NCBI GenBank assembly: GCA_030429765.1
Contig: JAUIER010000019.1
Span: forward strand, 1-64,000
Reading direction: 5' to 3'
DNA length: 64,000 bases
Source: a bacterium
GTDB taxonomy: Bacteria > Omnitrophota > Gorgyraeia > Zapsychrales > Zapsychraceae
Of the stretch, positions 40,998-52,300 are shown piece after piece. The notes under the pieces are model-generated. The model worked only from the letters and a program-made list of their open reading frames with translations, was not told the DNA's origin and ran no database searches. Made by a program: the position numbers and the translations under genes. The stretch's first letter is position 1; every line of letters starts with the position of its first letter.

Positions 40998-42957
40998 AGA
41001 ACGCTTCATATCCCGAATTTTACTACCCGCGCTGATCGTGCTGTTCGGGTTGGTGAGTTATTCGAACACCTATCAGTCCAGTTTTCATTTTGATGACTAT
41101 ACCTACATCGTCGACAAGCCGCAGATCCGTGATCTAAGCGACATCAAATCGATTTACAGGGCGCTCGGGCATCCGTCGCGCTTTATCAGTTTCCTGAGTT
41201 TTGCGGTCAATTATCATTTGCATGGCACGGATGTGTTCGGGTATCACGTGGTCAACATCATCATCCATTTGATGAACGGACTTCTGGTGTATGCCCTGAT
41301 CCAGCTCTTATTCAGGACGGATTACTTAAGCCGATCCCCATCGGCCGCGGTCAAGCTGCCGCTGGCCTTTACGGCGGCGCTGGTGTTTACCGTGCATCCG
41401 CTGCAGACCGAGGCGGTGACATATATTGTTCAGCGTTTTACGTCGCTGGCTACCTTTTTTTACCTGTCGTCGATCTGTTGCTATCTTGTCGCCAAATCCC
41501 GTCCGGAATCTGTCCGCATAATAGGCTACGGATTCTTTGTTCTGCTCATGTTGTGCGGGATGTTCACCAAGCAGATTTGTTTTACGATCCCCATCATGAT
41601 CATGATGATTGAGCTGTTCTTTTATGCCGGCGGGATTCGGGAGATCATCCGGCGCCAATGGAAGCTGATCGGGATGCTGCTGATCTCGCTTTGTATCATC
41701 CCGTCATTTTTTGGTTTTAATGTTGATGACATCGTCGGGCGGACATTTGATTCGCGTTCGCACAGCGGCGACGTGCTCAATACCCGGACGTATTTTATGA
41801 CGCAGTGGCGGGTGGTGATGACGTATCTGCGCCTGACGATCTGGCCCGTCCATCAGACATTGGATTATGATTATCCGATCTCCACCAGCTGGTCTGATTG
41901 GCGAGTATGGGGGGCGATGTTGTTTTTTGCCGGTTTGGTTTGGGTGGCCGTCCGGCAATGGCATACGCGCCGGCTGTTTGCGTTCGGTCTGGGCTGGTTT
42001 GTGATCAGTATCTCGGTGACCTCGAGTATCATTCCGATTCCGCATGTGATCTTTGAGCATCGGATGTATCTGCCGATCACGGGTGTGCTGCTGATGATAT
42101 TGAGTTGGGTTCCGATACGGTTTTGGCGCGGGCGGGCATGGTTGATTGTGGTGTTGAGTGTTGGAATAATCTTGAGCATCGCGACGCATCGGCGCAATGA
42201 AGTGTGGAAGACCGGATTGAGTTTATGGGAGGACATTGCCCGAAAGGCCCCCGGCAAGGTTCGGGTTCACAATAACCTTGGTATGGCCTATTACGAAATA
42301 GGAGAGTACGACAGAAGTATCGGGTATTTTGATCAGGCCATACAGCTGAATCCGCACGCGGCACGGGTGTACAACAACCGGGGGATGGCGTATTTAAGAT
42401 TGGGGGATCCGTCGCGGGCGTTGGTAGACTTCAATGCGGCGATTCAACGCTATTATACGAGCCGTCAATTTCAAGAGCAGGCCATGAAGCCGATATGGGC
42501 GGAGATGTTTAATAACCGGGCGGACCTACTCGTCGCGCAGAGTCGGTTTGAAGCGGCGGTCAAGGACTATGAAACCGCGCAGTCTATTGATCCGTTGAGC
42601 GCGCGCGCCGTTTACGGCATCGGTTACATCCATGAACTCAACCGGCGCTTTGATCAAGCCGCCGCGGCTTACCGTAAGGCCCTGGATATCGATCCGCGTT
42701 TTGAGCGGGCCTGGATCGGACTGGGCTTTATGTATCGGGATGCGGGACGATCGGCCGAGGCCGTCGAATTTTTTAATCAGGCCATCGCTGTCAACCCGGA
42801 CAACGGTGAGGCCTATTTCTACCGCGGGATTGCGCGGTTTGAGCGGCGCCAATTGGACCAAGCCCGGGAAGACATGCGCCGTTCGATGGCCTTGGGTTAC
42901 AATCCAGGCAGTGAAGAGCTGAAAAAGGTTCGTGCAAAAATTCTGGAGATACAATAG
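40984..42957 (+). CDS. TMTC-like membrane glycosyltransferase with C-terminal TPRs, paralogue of the previous gene
   Basis: 657 residues from TTG 40984, chosen because AAGGAG lies nine bases upstream and the membrane part begins directly; upstream in-frame sequence is a shadow of the previous gene. Same architecture: FHFDDYTYI loop motif, HPLQTEAVTYIVQRFTSLA, about ten helices, then more TPRs (NNLGMAYYEIGEYDRSIGYF, AIQLNPHAARVYNNRG, ALDIDPRFERAWIGLG, AIAVNPDNGEAYFYRG). The two genes are tandem duplicates, probably acting on different steps of one surface-glycan pathway. Confidence 0.8.
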   Translation: MPIHKERFISRILLPALIVLFGLVSYSNTYQSSFHFDDYTYIVDKPQIRDLSDIKSIYRALGHPSRFISFLSFAVNYHLHGTDVFGYHVVNIIIHLMNGLLVYALIQLLFRTDYLSRSPSAAVKLPLAFTAALVFTVHPLQTEAVTYIVQRFTSLATFFYLSSICCYLVAKSRPESVRIIGYGFFVLLMLCGMFTKQICFTIPIMIMMIELFFYAGGIREIIRRQWKLIGMLLISLCIIPSFFGFNVDDIVGRTFDSRSHSGDVLNTRTYFMTQWRVVMTYLRLTIWPVHQTLDYDYPISTSWSDWRVWGAMLFFAGLVWVAVRQWHTRRLFAFGLGWFVISISVTSSIIPIPHVIFEHRMYLPITGVLLMILSWVPIRFWRGRAWLIVVLSVGIILSIATHRRNEVWKTGLSLWEDIARKAPGKVRVHNNLGMAYYEIGEYDRSIGYFDQAIQLNPHAARVYNNRGMAYLRLGDPSRALVDFNAAIQRYYTSRQFQEQAMKPIWAEMFNNRADLLVAQSRFEAAVKDYETAQSIDPLSARAVYGIGYIHELNRRFDQAAAAYRKALDIDPRFERAWIGLGFMYRDAGRSAEAVEFFNQAIAVNPDNGEAYFYRGIARFERRQLDQAREDMRRSMALGYNPGSEELKKVRAKILEIQ

Positions 42958-42967
42958 AATAAAACAT

Positions 42968-43756
42968 ATGGCAAATCTTTCATTTCTGAAATTCCTGGCG
43001 TTGCCGCAGGCCGATCAGCTGACGGACCTGGATGACGCGTCCACAACGGTGTTGCACCGGGACATACTCAACCGTAAGCCGTTTCTCCGGCGGATTTATC
43101 AGGATTATTATGAGCAAATGCAGGCCGCGTTTCCGAACAATCCCGACGGACGAAATGTACTGGAGATCGGCAGCGGGGCCGGCTTTATCAAAGAAGTCTT
43201 GCCTGAAAGCATCACATCGGATTTGATCGTCATGGATGGATTGGACGTCACCGCCTCGGCTCTGCAGCTGCCGTTTGCGGATCAATCGCTCGACGGTATT
43301 GTGATGATCAATGTCCTGCATCATCTGCCGGATGTCGAAGCGTTTTTCAGGGAATCACGCCGTTGCCTGAAGCCGGGCGCTAAAATCGTGATGATCGAAC
43401 CGGCCAATACGTTGTGGAGTCGATTTGTTTATACCTATTTACATCATGAACCGTTTGACCCCAAGGGAGGTTGGACGTTTCCCCCGGGGGGGCGGCTCAC
43501 GGATGCGAATGTGGCGTTGCCGTGGATCGTTTTTAAACGAGACCGGGATCGTTTCGCCAAAGAATTCCCCGAATTCGAGATCAACCGGCTGAAGGTTCAT
43601 TCACCGTTTATTTATTTGCTGAGCGGAGGGTTTACAATGAAGGCATTGGTGCCGGCATTTAGTTATGGCTTTTTTAAATTTTTGGGACGGCTAATATCAC
43701 CATTGAACGGATGTCTGGGAATGTTCATGACCGTCGAAATCCTAAGGAAAGACTAG
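42968..43756 (+). CDS. Class I SAM-dependent methyltransferase
   Basis: 262 residues from ATG 42968, preferred over an in-frame ATG at 42932 that overlaps the glycosyltransferase. SAM motif I NVLEIGSGAGFIKE, LQLPFADQSLDGIVMINVLHHLPDVE and a CLKPGAKIVMIEPANT stretch identify a UbiE/Methyltransf_11-type enzyme. The substrate is unknown; its neighbours (two membrane glycosyltransferases and a GT39-like protein 2 kb later) suggest a glycan or lipid precursor. Confidence 0.85.
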   Translation: MANLSFLKFLALPQADQLTDLDDASTTVLHRDILNRKPFLRRIYQDYYEQMQAAFPNNPDGRNVLEIGSGAGFIKEVLPESITSDLIVMDGLDVTASALQLPFADQSLDGIVMINVLHHLPDVEAFFRESRRCLKPGAKIVMIEPANTLWSRFVYTYLHHEPFDPKGGWTFPPGGRLTDANVALPWIVFKRDRDRFAKEFPEFEINRLKVHSPFIYLLSGGFTMKALVPAFSYGFFKFLGRLISPLNGCLGMFMTVEILRKD

Positions 43757-43815
43757 GCGGAATCAAACGACGGCCGTAGACGGCCGCAACGGTAGTTGGG
43801 TGAGGAGGATGAATC

Positions 43816-44601
43816 ATGACAAAGACCGCAACAAAAAGAATCTTAATCGTCGACGATGAACATGACCTGGTGGAGATGGCGCAGCGCAAACTGGAGCGGA
43901 ACGGATATCACGTGGACGTGGCGTTTAACGGTGAAGAGGGCATGCAGAAGGTCCGGAATGAAGAATTTGACCTGATCGTCACCGATGTGGTCATGCCGGT
44001 CATGGACGGGTTCACGTTTTACAAACAGCTCAAGGAAAATTCGATGACCGCTGATATTCCGGTGATTATCCTGACCGCGCGCTCGAACATGGAAGGGTCG
44101 TTCCGCGCGCTCGGCGTCGATGACTTTCTATCCAAGCCGTTTGACGGCGCCAAATTGCTGAACAAAATAGAAAGTTTTATCCGGGAACCCGAAGTCGTCA
44201 AGAAACAGACCAAGGTTTATATCACGGGCACCAAGCCGAGGGTGGTCAACGAGATGGGGCAGGTGTTGTCAGACTTCGGTGCCAAGTTTCAGGCCGTGGA
44301 TGATCCGTTTGATCTGATTCGTCTGTGCCATGAATCACCGCCGGATATCGTGCTGCTGGATGTCCTGCTCGATGGTCTGAAAAGTCAGGAGATCATCAAG
44401 GCAATACGCAGTTTCGGCCGGCTGCGAAATCTGACGATTATCACCTATACTCATTTTAATCCCGAGGAACTATCGGATGTGAAGACGGTGGAGCAATTAA
44501 AGGAAGCCAAGAATGACTGCATGATTGCCGGCGCGACCAAGTATATCGGACGCTACACGCTGGTTTCATTTATGGACAGTCTGCGTGAGTATATGAATTA
44601 G
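43816..44601 (+). CDS. Tandem-receiver response regulator
   Basis: 261 residues. Receiver 1 (about 8-122) is complete: VDDEHD, D57 in VTDVVMPVMDG, T in ILTARS, K in SKPFDG. Receiver 2 (about 130-258) keeps the Asp in LLDVLLDG (D182) but lacks the N-terminal acidic pair (VYITGTKPRV), so phosphorylation there is doubtful. A GC-rich hairpin (CGGCCG-TAGA-CGGCCG near 43770-43785) lies between the methyltransferase and this gene. No output domain or kinase is nearby. Confidence 0.88.
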   Translation: MTKTATKRILIVDDEHDLVEMAQRKLERNGYHVDVAFNGEEGMQKVRNEEFDLIVTDVVMPVMDGFTFYKQLKENSMTADIPVIILTARSNMEGSFRALGVDDFLSKPFDGAKLLNKIESFIREPEVVKKQTKVYITGTKPRVVNEMGQVLSDFGAKFQAVDDPFDLIRLCHESPPDIVLLDVLLDGLKSQEIIKAIRSFGRLRNLTIITYTHFNPEELSDVKTVEQLKEAKNDCMIAGATKYIGRYTLVSFMDSLREYMN

Positions 44602-44645
44602 TCCGGGAAGCCGCGTTTTTCCGACGAGAGAGCCGTTCGTTCTTC

Positions 44646-46127
44646 ATGCTCGAAATCATTTCCAATCCTAATCAATATGTCAAGATTACGCCGCGGATGT
44701 TGTGGGTCCCGATCTTGATTATTTGTCTGGTCGCCGCGTTTTATATGGCCACCGTCAGACCCGGTCATGACTGGGGCGGTGATTTTGCGCTCTACATCAC
44801 GCATGCCCGCAATATCGCCGAAGGGCGGGACTATGCCGAAACCGCCTGGGTTTATAATCCGCATCACAAGGGCTTGTCGCCCAAGACCTATCCGCCGGTC
44901 ACGCCGGTACTGCTGGCGCCTCTATACAAATTGTTCGGGTTTGACCTGCGCGTCTTTAAGCGGCTGATCATTTCCTTGTTCCTGATCTTCCTCGCGGCGG
45001 TCTGGCGTTTTCTGCTCGACGAGCTCGGCGAGCGCTACGCGTTGTACGGCTTGATTTCGCTGGCGTTTTTACCCTTTTTCTACACATTTTGCGATCAGGT
45101 GATCTCGGATATTCCATTCCTGCTGTTTTCGTTTCTCGCGTTGTATGAGATAGACCGGGTAAGAATCGCCCGTGACGCGGGGGCCCGGCTGCGGGTCTAT
45201 CAGTGTGTGATGGTAGGGACGATGATTTTTCTGGCCTATGGCACGCGCAGCGTCGGGTTGCTGATCCTGCCGGCGATGATATTGATGGACCTGATCCGTA
45301 AACATCGCATCACCTTGTTCACGTGGGCGACAGTCCTGGTCTTTTTCACGCTGAAGTTTGCCCAATCATGGTGGTTTCATAAAGACGGCAGTTATCTGGA
45401 CTACTTTGTCGAAACCAATTGGTGGTCGATACGGCATAACCTCGTCGGGATTCCCCGATTTCTGTATAGTCTGCTCGTCAATCAGCATCTGCCGCTGCTT
45501 TCGTATGTGGCCACGGTGCTGGTGGCGGTGCTGGCGGTGGCTGGATACGGGTTGAGTTGTCTTAAACGGTTGAATATTTGGGATGTGTTCTTTCCGATCT
45601 ATCTGACGGTGATTATCCTGTGGCCGGCGTATCAGGGTGGACGTTTTCTGATCCCACTAATCCCGATGTCGGTGTATTACATTTTTCTGGCACTCAAGGA
45701 GTGGTCTGCATTGCGTTACAAGTATGTGCATCGGACGGTTATGATTATTCTTGTATTACTGCTGTGCGGATCTTACGCCAGCCAGTACTGGAATATTTAT
45801 GATGACTATCAAGAGCGGGGTGTAGCCAATCCCGCGTCGATTGAGCTGTTCGAGTTTATTAAACAGAATACGCAAATCGATGACAAGATCGTCTTTTTTA
45901 AACCGCGGGTGTTGAGTTTATATACCGATCGTCCGGCTTTGGTCTACCACCGGCCGGCTGATTATGCCGAATTGGTTCATTACATGCGCGATGAGGAGGT
46001 GGATTACGTGATTGTGTCCGAGGCCTCGTCGATTGATCAGACGTATCTGCGTGATTTTTTAGAGGCAACAGGCCTGGATCGGGATCGCGTCTTTGCTAAT
46101 CCGGATTTCGAGATATATCGATTATAA
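44646..46127 (+). CDS. GT39-like membrane glycosyltransferase
   Basis: 493 residues with about ten helices and the first-loop acidic motif DWGGDFALYITHARNIAEG characteristic of dolichyl-phosphate-mannose/ArnT-type GT39/GT83 transferases. Final loop FEFIKQNTQIDDKIVFFKPR and a C-terminal periplasmic domain fit the family. Such enzymes move a sugar from an undecaprenyl-phosphate donor to a lipid or protein. It probably belongs with the two TMTC-like genes functionally. Confidence 0.78.
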   Translation: MLEIISNPNQYVKITPRMLWVPILIICLVAAFYMATVRPGHDWGGDFALYITHARNIAEGRDYAETAWVYNPHHKGLSPKTYPPVTPVLLAPLYKLFGFDLRVFKRLIISLFLIFLAAVWRFLLDELGERYALYGLISLAFLPFFYTFCDQVISDIPFLLFSFLALYEIDRVRIARDAGARLRVYQCVMVGTMIFLAYGTRSVGLLILPAMILMDLIRKHRITLFTWATVLVFFTLKFAQSWWFHKDGSYLDYFVETNWWSIRHNLVGIPRFLYSLLVNQHLPLLSYVATVLVAVLAVAGYGLSCLKRLNIWDVFFPIYLTVIILWPAYQGGRFLIPLIPMSVYYIFLALKEWSALRYKYVHRTVMIILVLLLCGSYASQYWNIYDDYQERGVANPASIELFEFIKQNTQIDDKIVFFKPRVLSLYTDRPALVYHRPADYAELVHYMRDEEVDYVIVSEASSIDQTYLRDFLEATGLDRDRVFANPDFEIYRL

Positions 46128-46202
46128 GTTTAATCATATCAATAAGATACAAGAATTGTTCGGGAAAGATGATTTTTCTGGTCTGACTTCCCTAATATAT
46201 GT

Positions 46203-46208
46203 TATAAT
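46203..46208 (+). promoter_or_regulatory. Perfect -10 box before the first giant gene
   Basis: TATAAT in the 190-base gap before 46319; I see no standard -35. The leader to the ATG would be about 105 bases, with TGGAGAG as Shine-Dalgarno. Confidence 0.4.
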
Positions 46209-46318
46209 TTTAGAGTATTAGCGATTCAAAGCGAACCCTGGGTTCGCCCCAATTCCCCAATCATAAACAGATAACTTTGTCTGCCTGAAGCTGAACATTC
46301 AGCCTCTGGAGAGTTTTT

Positions 46319-49300
46319 ATGATTGGGTCATCTTCAACAAATTTGACGACGCCCATGCGGCGTTTTTTTAATGGGCTTATAGCCGGGATCTTCCTGTGGA
46401 CAGGAATTTTTCCCGCGCAGCTTTCGTATGCCCAGGTCCTGCCCAGTCAAATCATTGCGTTACCCGCTCCGGGCACACGTGTCTTAACCACCAATTCTTA
46501 TACACCCATTACGATCAAGGGATTGAAGTTGCATCCGGATAATCCGTTGATGTTTGATTTCATTGTCGTTCCGGGGGATGATGAGCCGTCGTCCCAGCAA
46601 TTGGAGCCGCAATCCAATAAACTGATCCGATATTTTATGGCCGCGTTGACGGTTCCCGAAGATCAGATGTGGGTGAACCTTTCCCCCTATGAACGAGACA
46701 GGATTATTCCTGATGCGTTCGGTCAGACCGAAATGGGACGAGATCTTCTGGCCCAGGACTATCTGCTGAAGCAACTAACCGCGTCGCTCATGTATCCGGA
46801 AGATCAATTAGGCGGACAATTCTGGAGACGGGTGCGGCAGCGCGCGTTGGCCGAGTTCGGCTCGACGGAGATTCCGATGAACACCTTTAACAAGGTCTGG
46901 ATTGTACCGGAGAAGGCGGTTGTATATGAGTCGGGGGACAGCGTGTTTGTCGTCGACAGTCATCTCAAGGTCATGCTGGAAGAGGATTACCGGGCGCTCA
47001 AGCACAATTCGCTTGAGTCGGTCAATCCGGACGGTGAACCGGCGCGGGATTCAAAAATCATCTCGGGTGTTTCGAGCGATATCGTCCGGGAGATACTGAT
47101 TCCTGAAATTGAGCGCGAGGTCAATCAAGGTGAAACCTTTGCCAATCTGCGGCAGATCTATCATTCCGTTATTTTGGCCACATGGTTCAAGAACAATCTC
47201 AAACAATCGGTGCTGGGACAGGTTTATGTCGACCGTCGTCGGATGAACGGCATAGATCTGGCCGACGAACAGGTCAATCAGGATATCTATGATCAGTACA
47301 TCAAGGCCTTCGAAAAAGGGGTGTACAACTACATCCGCGAAGAGTTTGATGAAGCGACGCAAACAACGATTCCGCGTCAGTATTTTTCCGGAGGGATCAC
47401 GCATGACAAGTTTGGCGACGTCATCGAAACGGCCGCCCATGTGGATCCGGCGTTGGTCGTCGAGATGGACCGGGCGATGCTGGTGCGCACGCAGCTCGAT
47501 CCGGCCGGACAGGATTCATCGCGGATGCTGAGCGATTTGGCCATGCTGACCACCGATAAACGCTTTGGGACTGAGTTTCCGCCGGCGATACGGCGGCATG
47601 TGCTGGAACCGCTGATTCGTCGATTGCCTGAGGCGGACATGTCGGTTCAGCAAAAAGTATTAACCCTGATTCGCTATCTGGAACTTGAAGCTGATCCGTA
47701 TCTGCGCAAGGTTATTGAAGATATTCTGCATGGGGTCGCAGAGCAGCCGTTGATTGATGTGGTCCTTAAACAGCGGTCACATGAAGTTCTACGGCAGCAG
47801 TCATTGATTGATGAGGTTCGACGTCTATCGGCAGGAGGGGCCGAAGCGGCGCAACGTCTGAACGATATCTGGGACTTGGCCCCCGAAGGATCGGCCTTGA
47901 TGACCGAGGCCTTCCGCGCGCTGGATCAGGTGATTGAGCGGATCGGGATCGAGGCCTACGCGCAGATTATGCTCAAGGAAACAGAGCAGGCTTTGGACGC
48001 CAGTGATTTTATAAATTTCCGGGACGACACGCTGGAGCTGGCTCCACGATTAACCCGGATCATCGGACGCAATATCTTTGTCGATATGCAGTCGCAACAG
48101 GAATTCTCGTCCTTCAAAGTGCTGTATTATTACTTTTTGCATAAGAATCTAAAAGACAAGGTTGGTATCACCGGAGCGTCCTCGGGAAATCATGCCGTGG
48201 CCCAGGCCGGTTTAGGAAGGAAGCTCAAGAAACCGGTGGTGGTTTATGTCTCGGCCGGTGTTCCGGATAAAAAATTGCGCGCTATTAAAGAAGCCGGACA
48301 GGAATATGTGACGATCGTTCAGCAGTGGCCCGATGGTTCACCGCTGCAGGATTATAATGAAGCGCGTGAGGCCGCGTATCAGGCTCGACTTGAGGCCGAG
48401 CAACGCGGGGAAGACCTGCTGTATATTCCGCATTCGTCCCCGTCAGTGGTGGCCGGCTACGGCCTGGCGTCGTATTCGCTGCACAAGCAGTTGCAGGCCT
48501 TGAAGCGGATGGATATCCGCCGTCAAATGTATGTCCCGATCGGCGAAGGTGGCCTGTTGATGGGATACGCGTTAATTGGATTTGCCATGGATCCCGCCAA
48601 TTTCTCAACCATGGGTGTGAGTTCCGAGTCGTATGAATCCATTCGTCCATCATTGGTGGCCGGTTATCCGGTTCTCGCGCTTGAGGAATTGGCCGCTAAA
48701 CAGGCTCGAGAAGGTATGCCGTTACTTGAGGACGGGATCGCGATCCCGCAATTGTCAGCGTATACGTTGCTGCTCGCCAAGCATTTGGTTAAGGCCGATT
48801 CACTGGAACTTGTCACGGTAACCAAGGAGCAGATCCGTGAAGGCACACGCCTGATCAAGATGGATGTGCCGGAACTGCCTGTCGAGGGATCGAGCGGTGT
48901 GGCCACGTGGGCCGCCTATGTTCAGGCCCCGCATCATAAGGATGTGAAGGATGTGATCATCGTCGCGACCGGACAACGCATTCCCGAGGAAACGCAACGC
49001 GAGGTTTATATCCCGGATGAATCGGTGGCCGATGCGGTCAGCGGGTATGGCGTGTTGGGAGAGGACCTGCCGTTAAGTGAAGTGGGCGCGCGCAGTTGGC
49101 GGACGAATATGCTGCAGGCGGACATTATGAGTTTCATGCTCGGCCGGATACGATATCAACGGATGACGACCGCGCGTACACCCAATCAGGAATTGGGTTT
49201 GATCCTGTGGACATCGGGTGAGCGCGGGATTGATATCGGAAGGTTACGGACGATCCGGGTGGCGCGCGATTTACTGAATGAGGTAGCGGATGAATTGGGC

Positions 49301-52300
49301 TTGGTGGTCACGGAGAAAACTGTGATGTCGGGCGAACGGCCCATGCATTTTCTGGGATTGAGACATCCCGACGGTTTTGAATCCATTCAGAAGATTCGTG
49401 AGATTTCCAATCAAGTCGAGGACTGGATCAAGGCTCGGTATGAAGAACAGTTGCTCCTTGAAGATGAAGAAGAGGATTTGGCACAGCTCTCGGATGCCAG
49501 TCTCCGGCCAATCCGGCTCGAAGAACTGCCGGACAAACTCGAACCGATGGTCGCGACGGCGGTGCGGCAGTCAGCCTTGGACAAGCCGTTGGCTGATGCC
49601 ATTGATGAGATCCGTCGGGGAGATTCACTGTTTGCCCCGAATATGAATTTGGGATTGGTGGAGGCCCTGGTCGATCATTTCGGCGGATTTCGGGAAACCA
49701 TAACGGACGCTTTATCGCATAAAGAGCATGGGATCGCCGCGATCCTGGACGAACTCAACTGGCTGCTGCTTGAACTAAGAAGATCTGATCAGGCCATCTT
49801 GTCCGAAGATCTGGAGGGATTTATTCAACGCTATACCGCGGATGAAGTGATCAGTGAAGTTGTCGTCAGTGACACGAATTTACCGGCATACTATTCGCAA
49901 CAGGCCCGCTACGAAGAGGCGGGCATCATTGAGATTGAAAAGGGCTACCTGAGCCGCTATCTGGAGATTGCGATTGACCATCAAGCCGAGGAGCAGAAGT
50001 CGGCCGTTCGTGATGAGTTTAACCGGCTGATGAATGATCCCCGTCTCGTCGGGATGAGTCTGCGGGATATTGAAGACATGGTGTTCGCGTATATTCGAGC
50101 GGTGTCCGGCCGTGATCAGCCGATGCGGCCGCGCAAACTCGCGGGCTATGACGCGGTCCTGCCGTTGCTCAATCAATTTGAACAAAAGCTCAGTGAATCG
50201 CCAAGTGAATGGCGGCTTCTTCAGGCGGTTAAATGGTCGATTGCGGGTAACTATTTCGGATCCAACCAATATGTCGATGCCTACGACGGCGGCCTAGCTC
50301 ATCTGGGACATACGATCCAATCATATATTAACAAAGAAGTGCCTGGTGATTACACCGATACCAGCCGGTTGGCGGCAGACCTTGATGATCCGGATAAGAC
50401 CAATGTGCTCTACCTGTTGGATAATGTCGTCGAGGATATATTTGACCTGCCGTTGATCAGGGAAATTTTGGCGTCCGGCAAACAGATCACATTGGTCGCG
50501 AAGCAAAATGAGACCGACAATGACGCGATGGTCGAAGATGTCGAACGATGGTTGGCCGATGCACGTGTCAGACAGTTTCTTGGTGAACAGGCGATTCAAA
50601 ATCAAATCCGGGTGATCTCGAGCGGTTCGTCTACGCGCGGAACAGATTTGCGAAGGCATCGGCTGACACCAGAGTTTGAATTAGCCTGGATTACCGCGGA
50701 TATTATCATCTTGAAAGGCGAAGGCAATCGTACGGCGATCGTGACGCCGGCGGGCATCACGCGGCCTGTGTACTCGCTGGTCTATCCCAAGGCCAAACAT
50801 GAAACCAATGGAACAGAGGTTGGTGTCGGGCAAATCAAGTATTTTGACGCGGCGATGGCCTCGAGGGAAGATCGACGTGTTTTCAGACGGGTCGAGGTGG
50901 CCACGGATTGGCTGAACCTGACCTCACGCGAATTAGATAAATCAACGATGGCCAAGGGTAAATACGGTCAGCAACCGGATATACGCCGGCGTGACCGGGC
51001 GAATAAGTATTACCGACGGGCCGAGCGGCATTTCGAGGCGGCCCTGCGGGATTTGAAACATCATCTGGCGCATCGATACGATTATGCCATGTCGGGTGCG
51101 CAACCTGAGCCGCCCAAGCCAGGCCGCGCGATCACCGCCACCCTGGGACTGTTTGAAACATTGGGTTGGACCTCCGGCTACGCGCGAATTCTGGCCCAGG
51201 CAGCTGATGCCATGGATCTGGGTGTCGGGGACCGGGTGATCAACATCGGACCATCGGTAATTTCGGCCGAGCCGGTGGCCTTTGCCAGTCGACGGGCCAG
51301 CGTGCATATTGTTCAGCCCACACACTTCGGAATGATCTTTAATCAAAGCCATGGATTAATGATGAATATATTGAATGTTCGAGACCGCATTCGTTTGGTC
51401 TCGGGCGTTGACGTAATGAACTATATTTCGTTCGAGGATAATGCCATTCAGGATGCCGACATCCGTGACGACTCAGCTTCAGCTATCGTCCTGAATGGCG
51501 TTATTCGTCTCAACGCGGATCGAAGCAACGCGATCTTCCGGCGACTGATCCAGATCATCCGCAACGGCGGTTATGTGTTGCTCGGCGGGATCAATATCGT
51601 GGAGACCGGGATGGAGCTGCAGCTGTTCGAGAGTTATCTCGATACTCATCATGTAGACTTTGAACTTGTCCGGCAATTTGAAGCGCGGGATATGGGAGTG
51701 CATTTGGGGTATCGACTTTACCGCATCCATAAATCCGACCGGGCGATGGCCTCGGATTGGCTCGATCCGGATTATCACTCGGCCCGACGCCAGCTGCACA
51801 AATACACCACGGCACTTATGTCGAGGATCCTACGCAGCCGGGCACGCTGGAAGGTTACAGATAGGGATGTCGTACCCGTGATGGACATCCTTTATCCCAA
51901 TCCGGCGGACGGTCCTGTGCCGTCAAAGAATCAGCAGCGCCGGCAACTTCAGGAACATTTTCGGGCGACAGATTACTTGCCGGAGCGGGCGATAGGCAAA
52001 CAAACGCATGATTTGGTACGGGCGTTTCATGAGTTGATGCGGCAAGGGCCGGATTTGGAAGCGTTGGTAACAGCGGGTGATACACCGTCGCCCGCCGCCA
52101 TTTATGAGGCGCTTTACCGGGCCGTTGATTTTCGCGAGCTTGAACGTGAAGTCCGTCAAATTGGTTACGAGGCGGCCGTTGATGAACCGATCGGACAGAT
52201 GTTGGAGCGCGGTTACGGTCGGGATCTCAAACCGGCTGACATTAATCGATTATTTGAGTCGCTGGATATGACCGGGCGGAAGCGAATACTGGAGATTGGT

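Noticed and set aside
39282..42957. One frameshifted gene instead of two
   Set aside because: Both ORFs carry a complete copy of the membrane part and the TPRs, so they are tandem paralogues.
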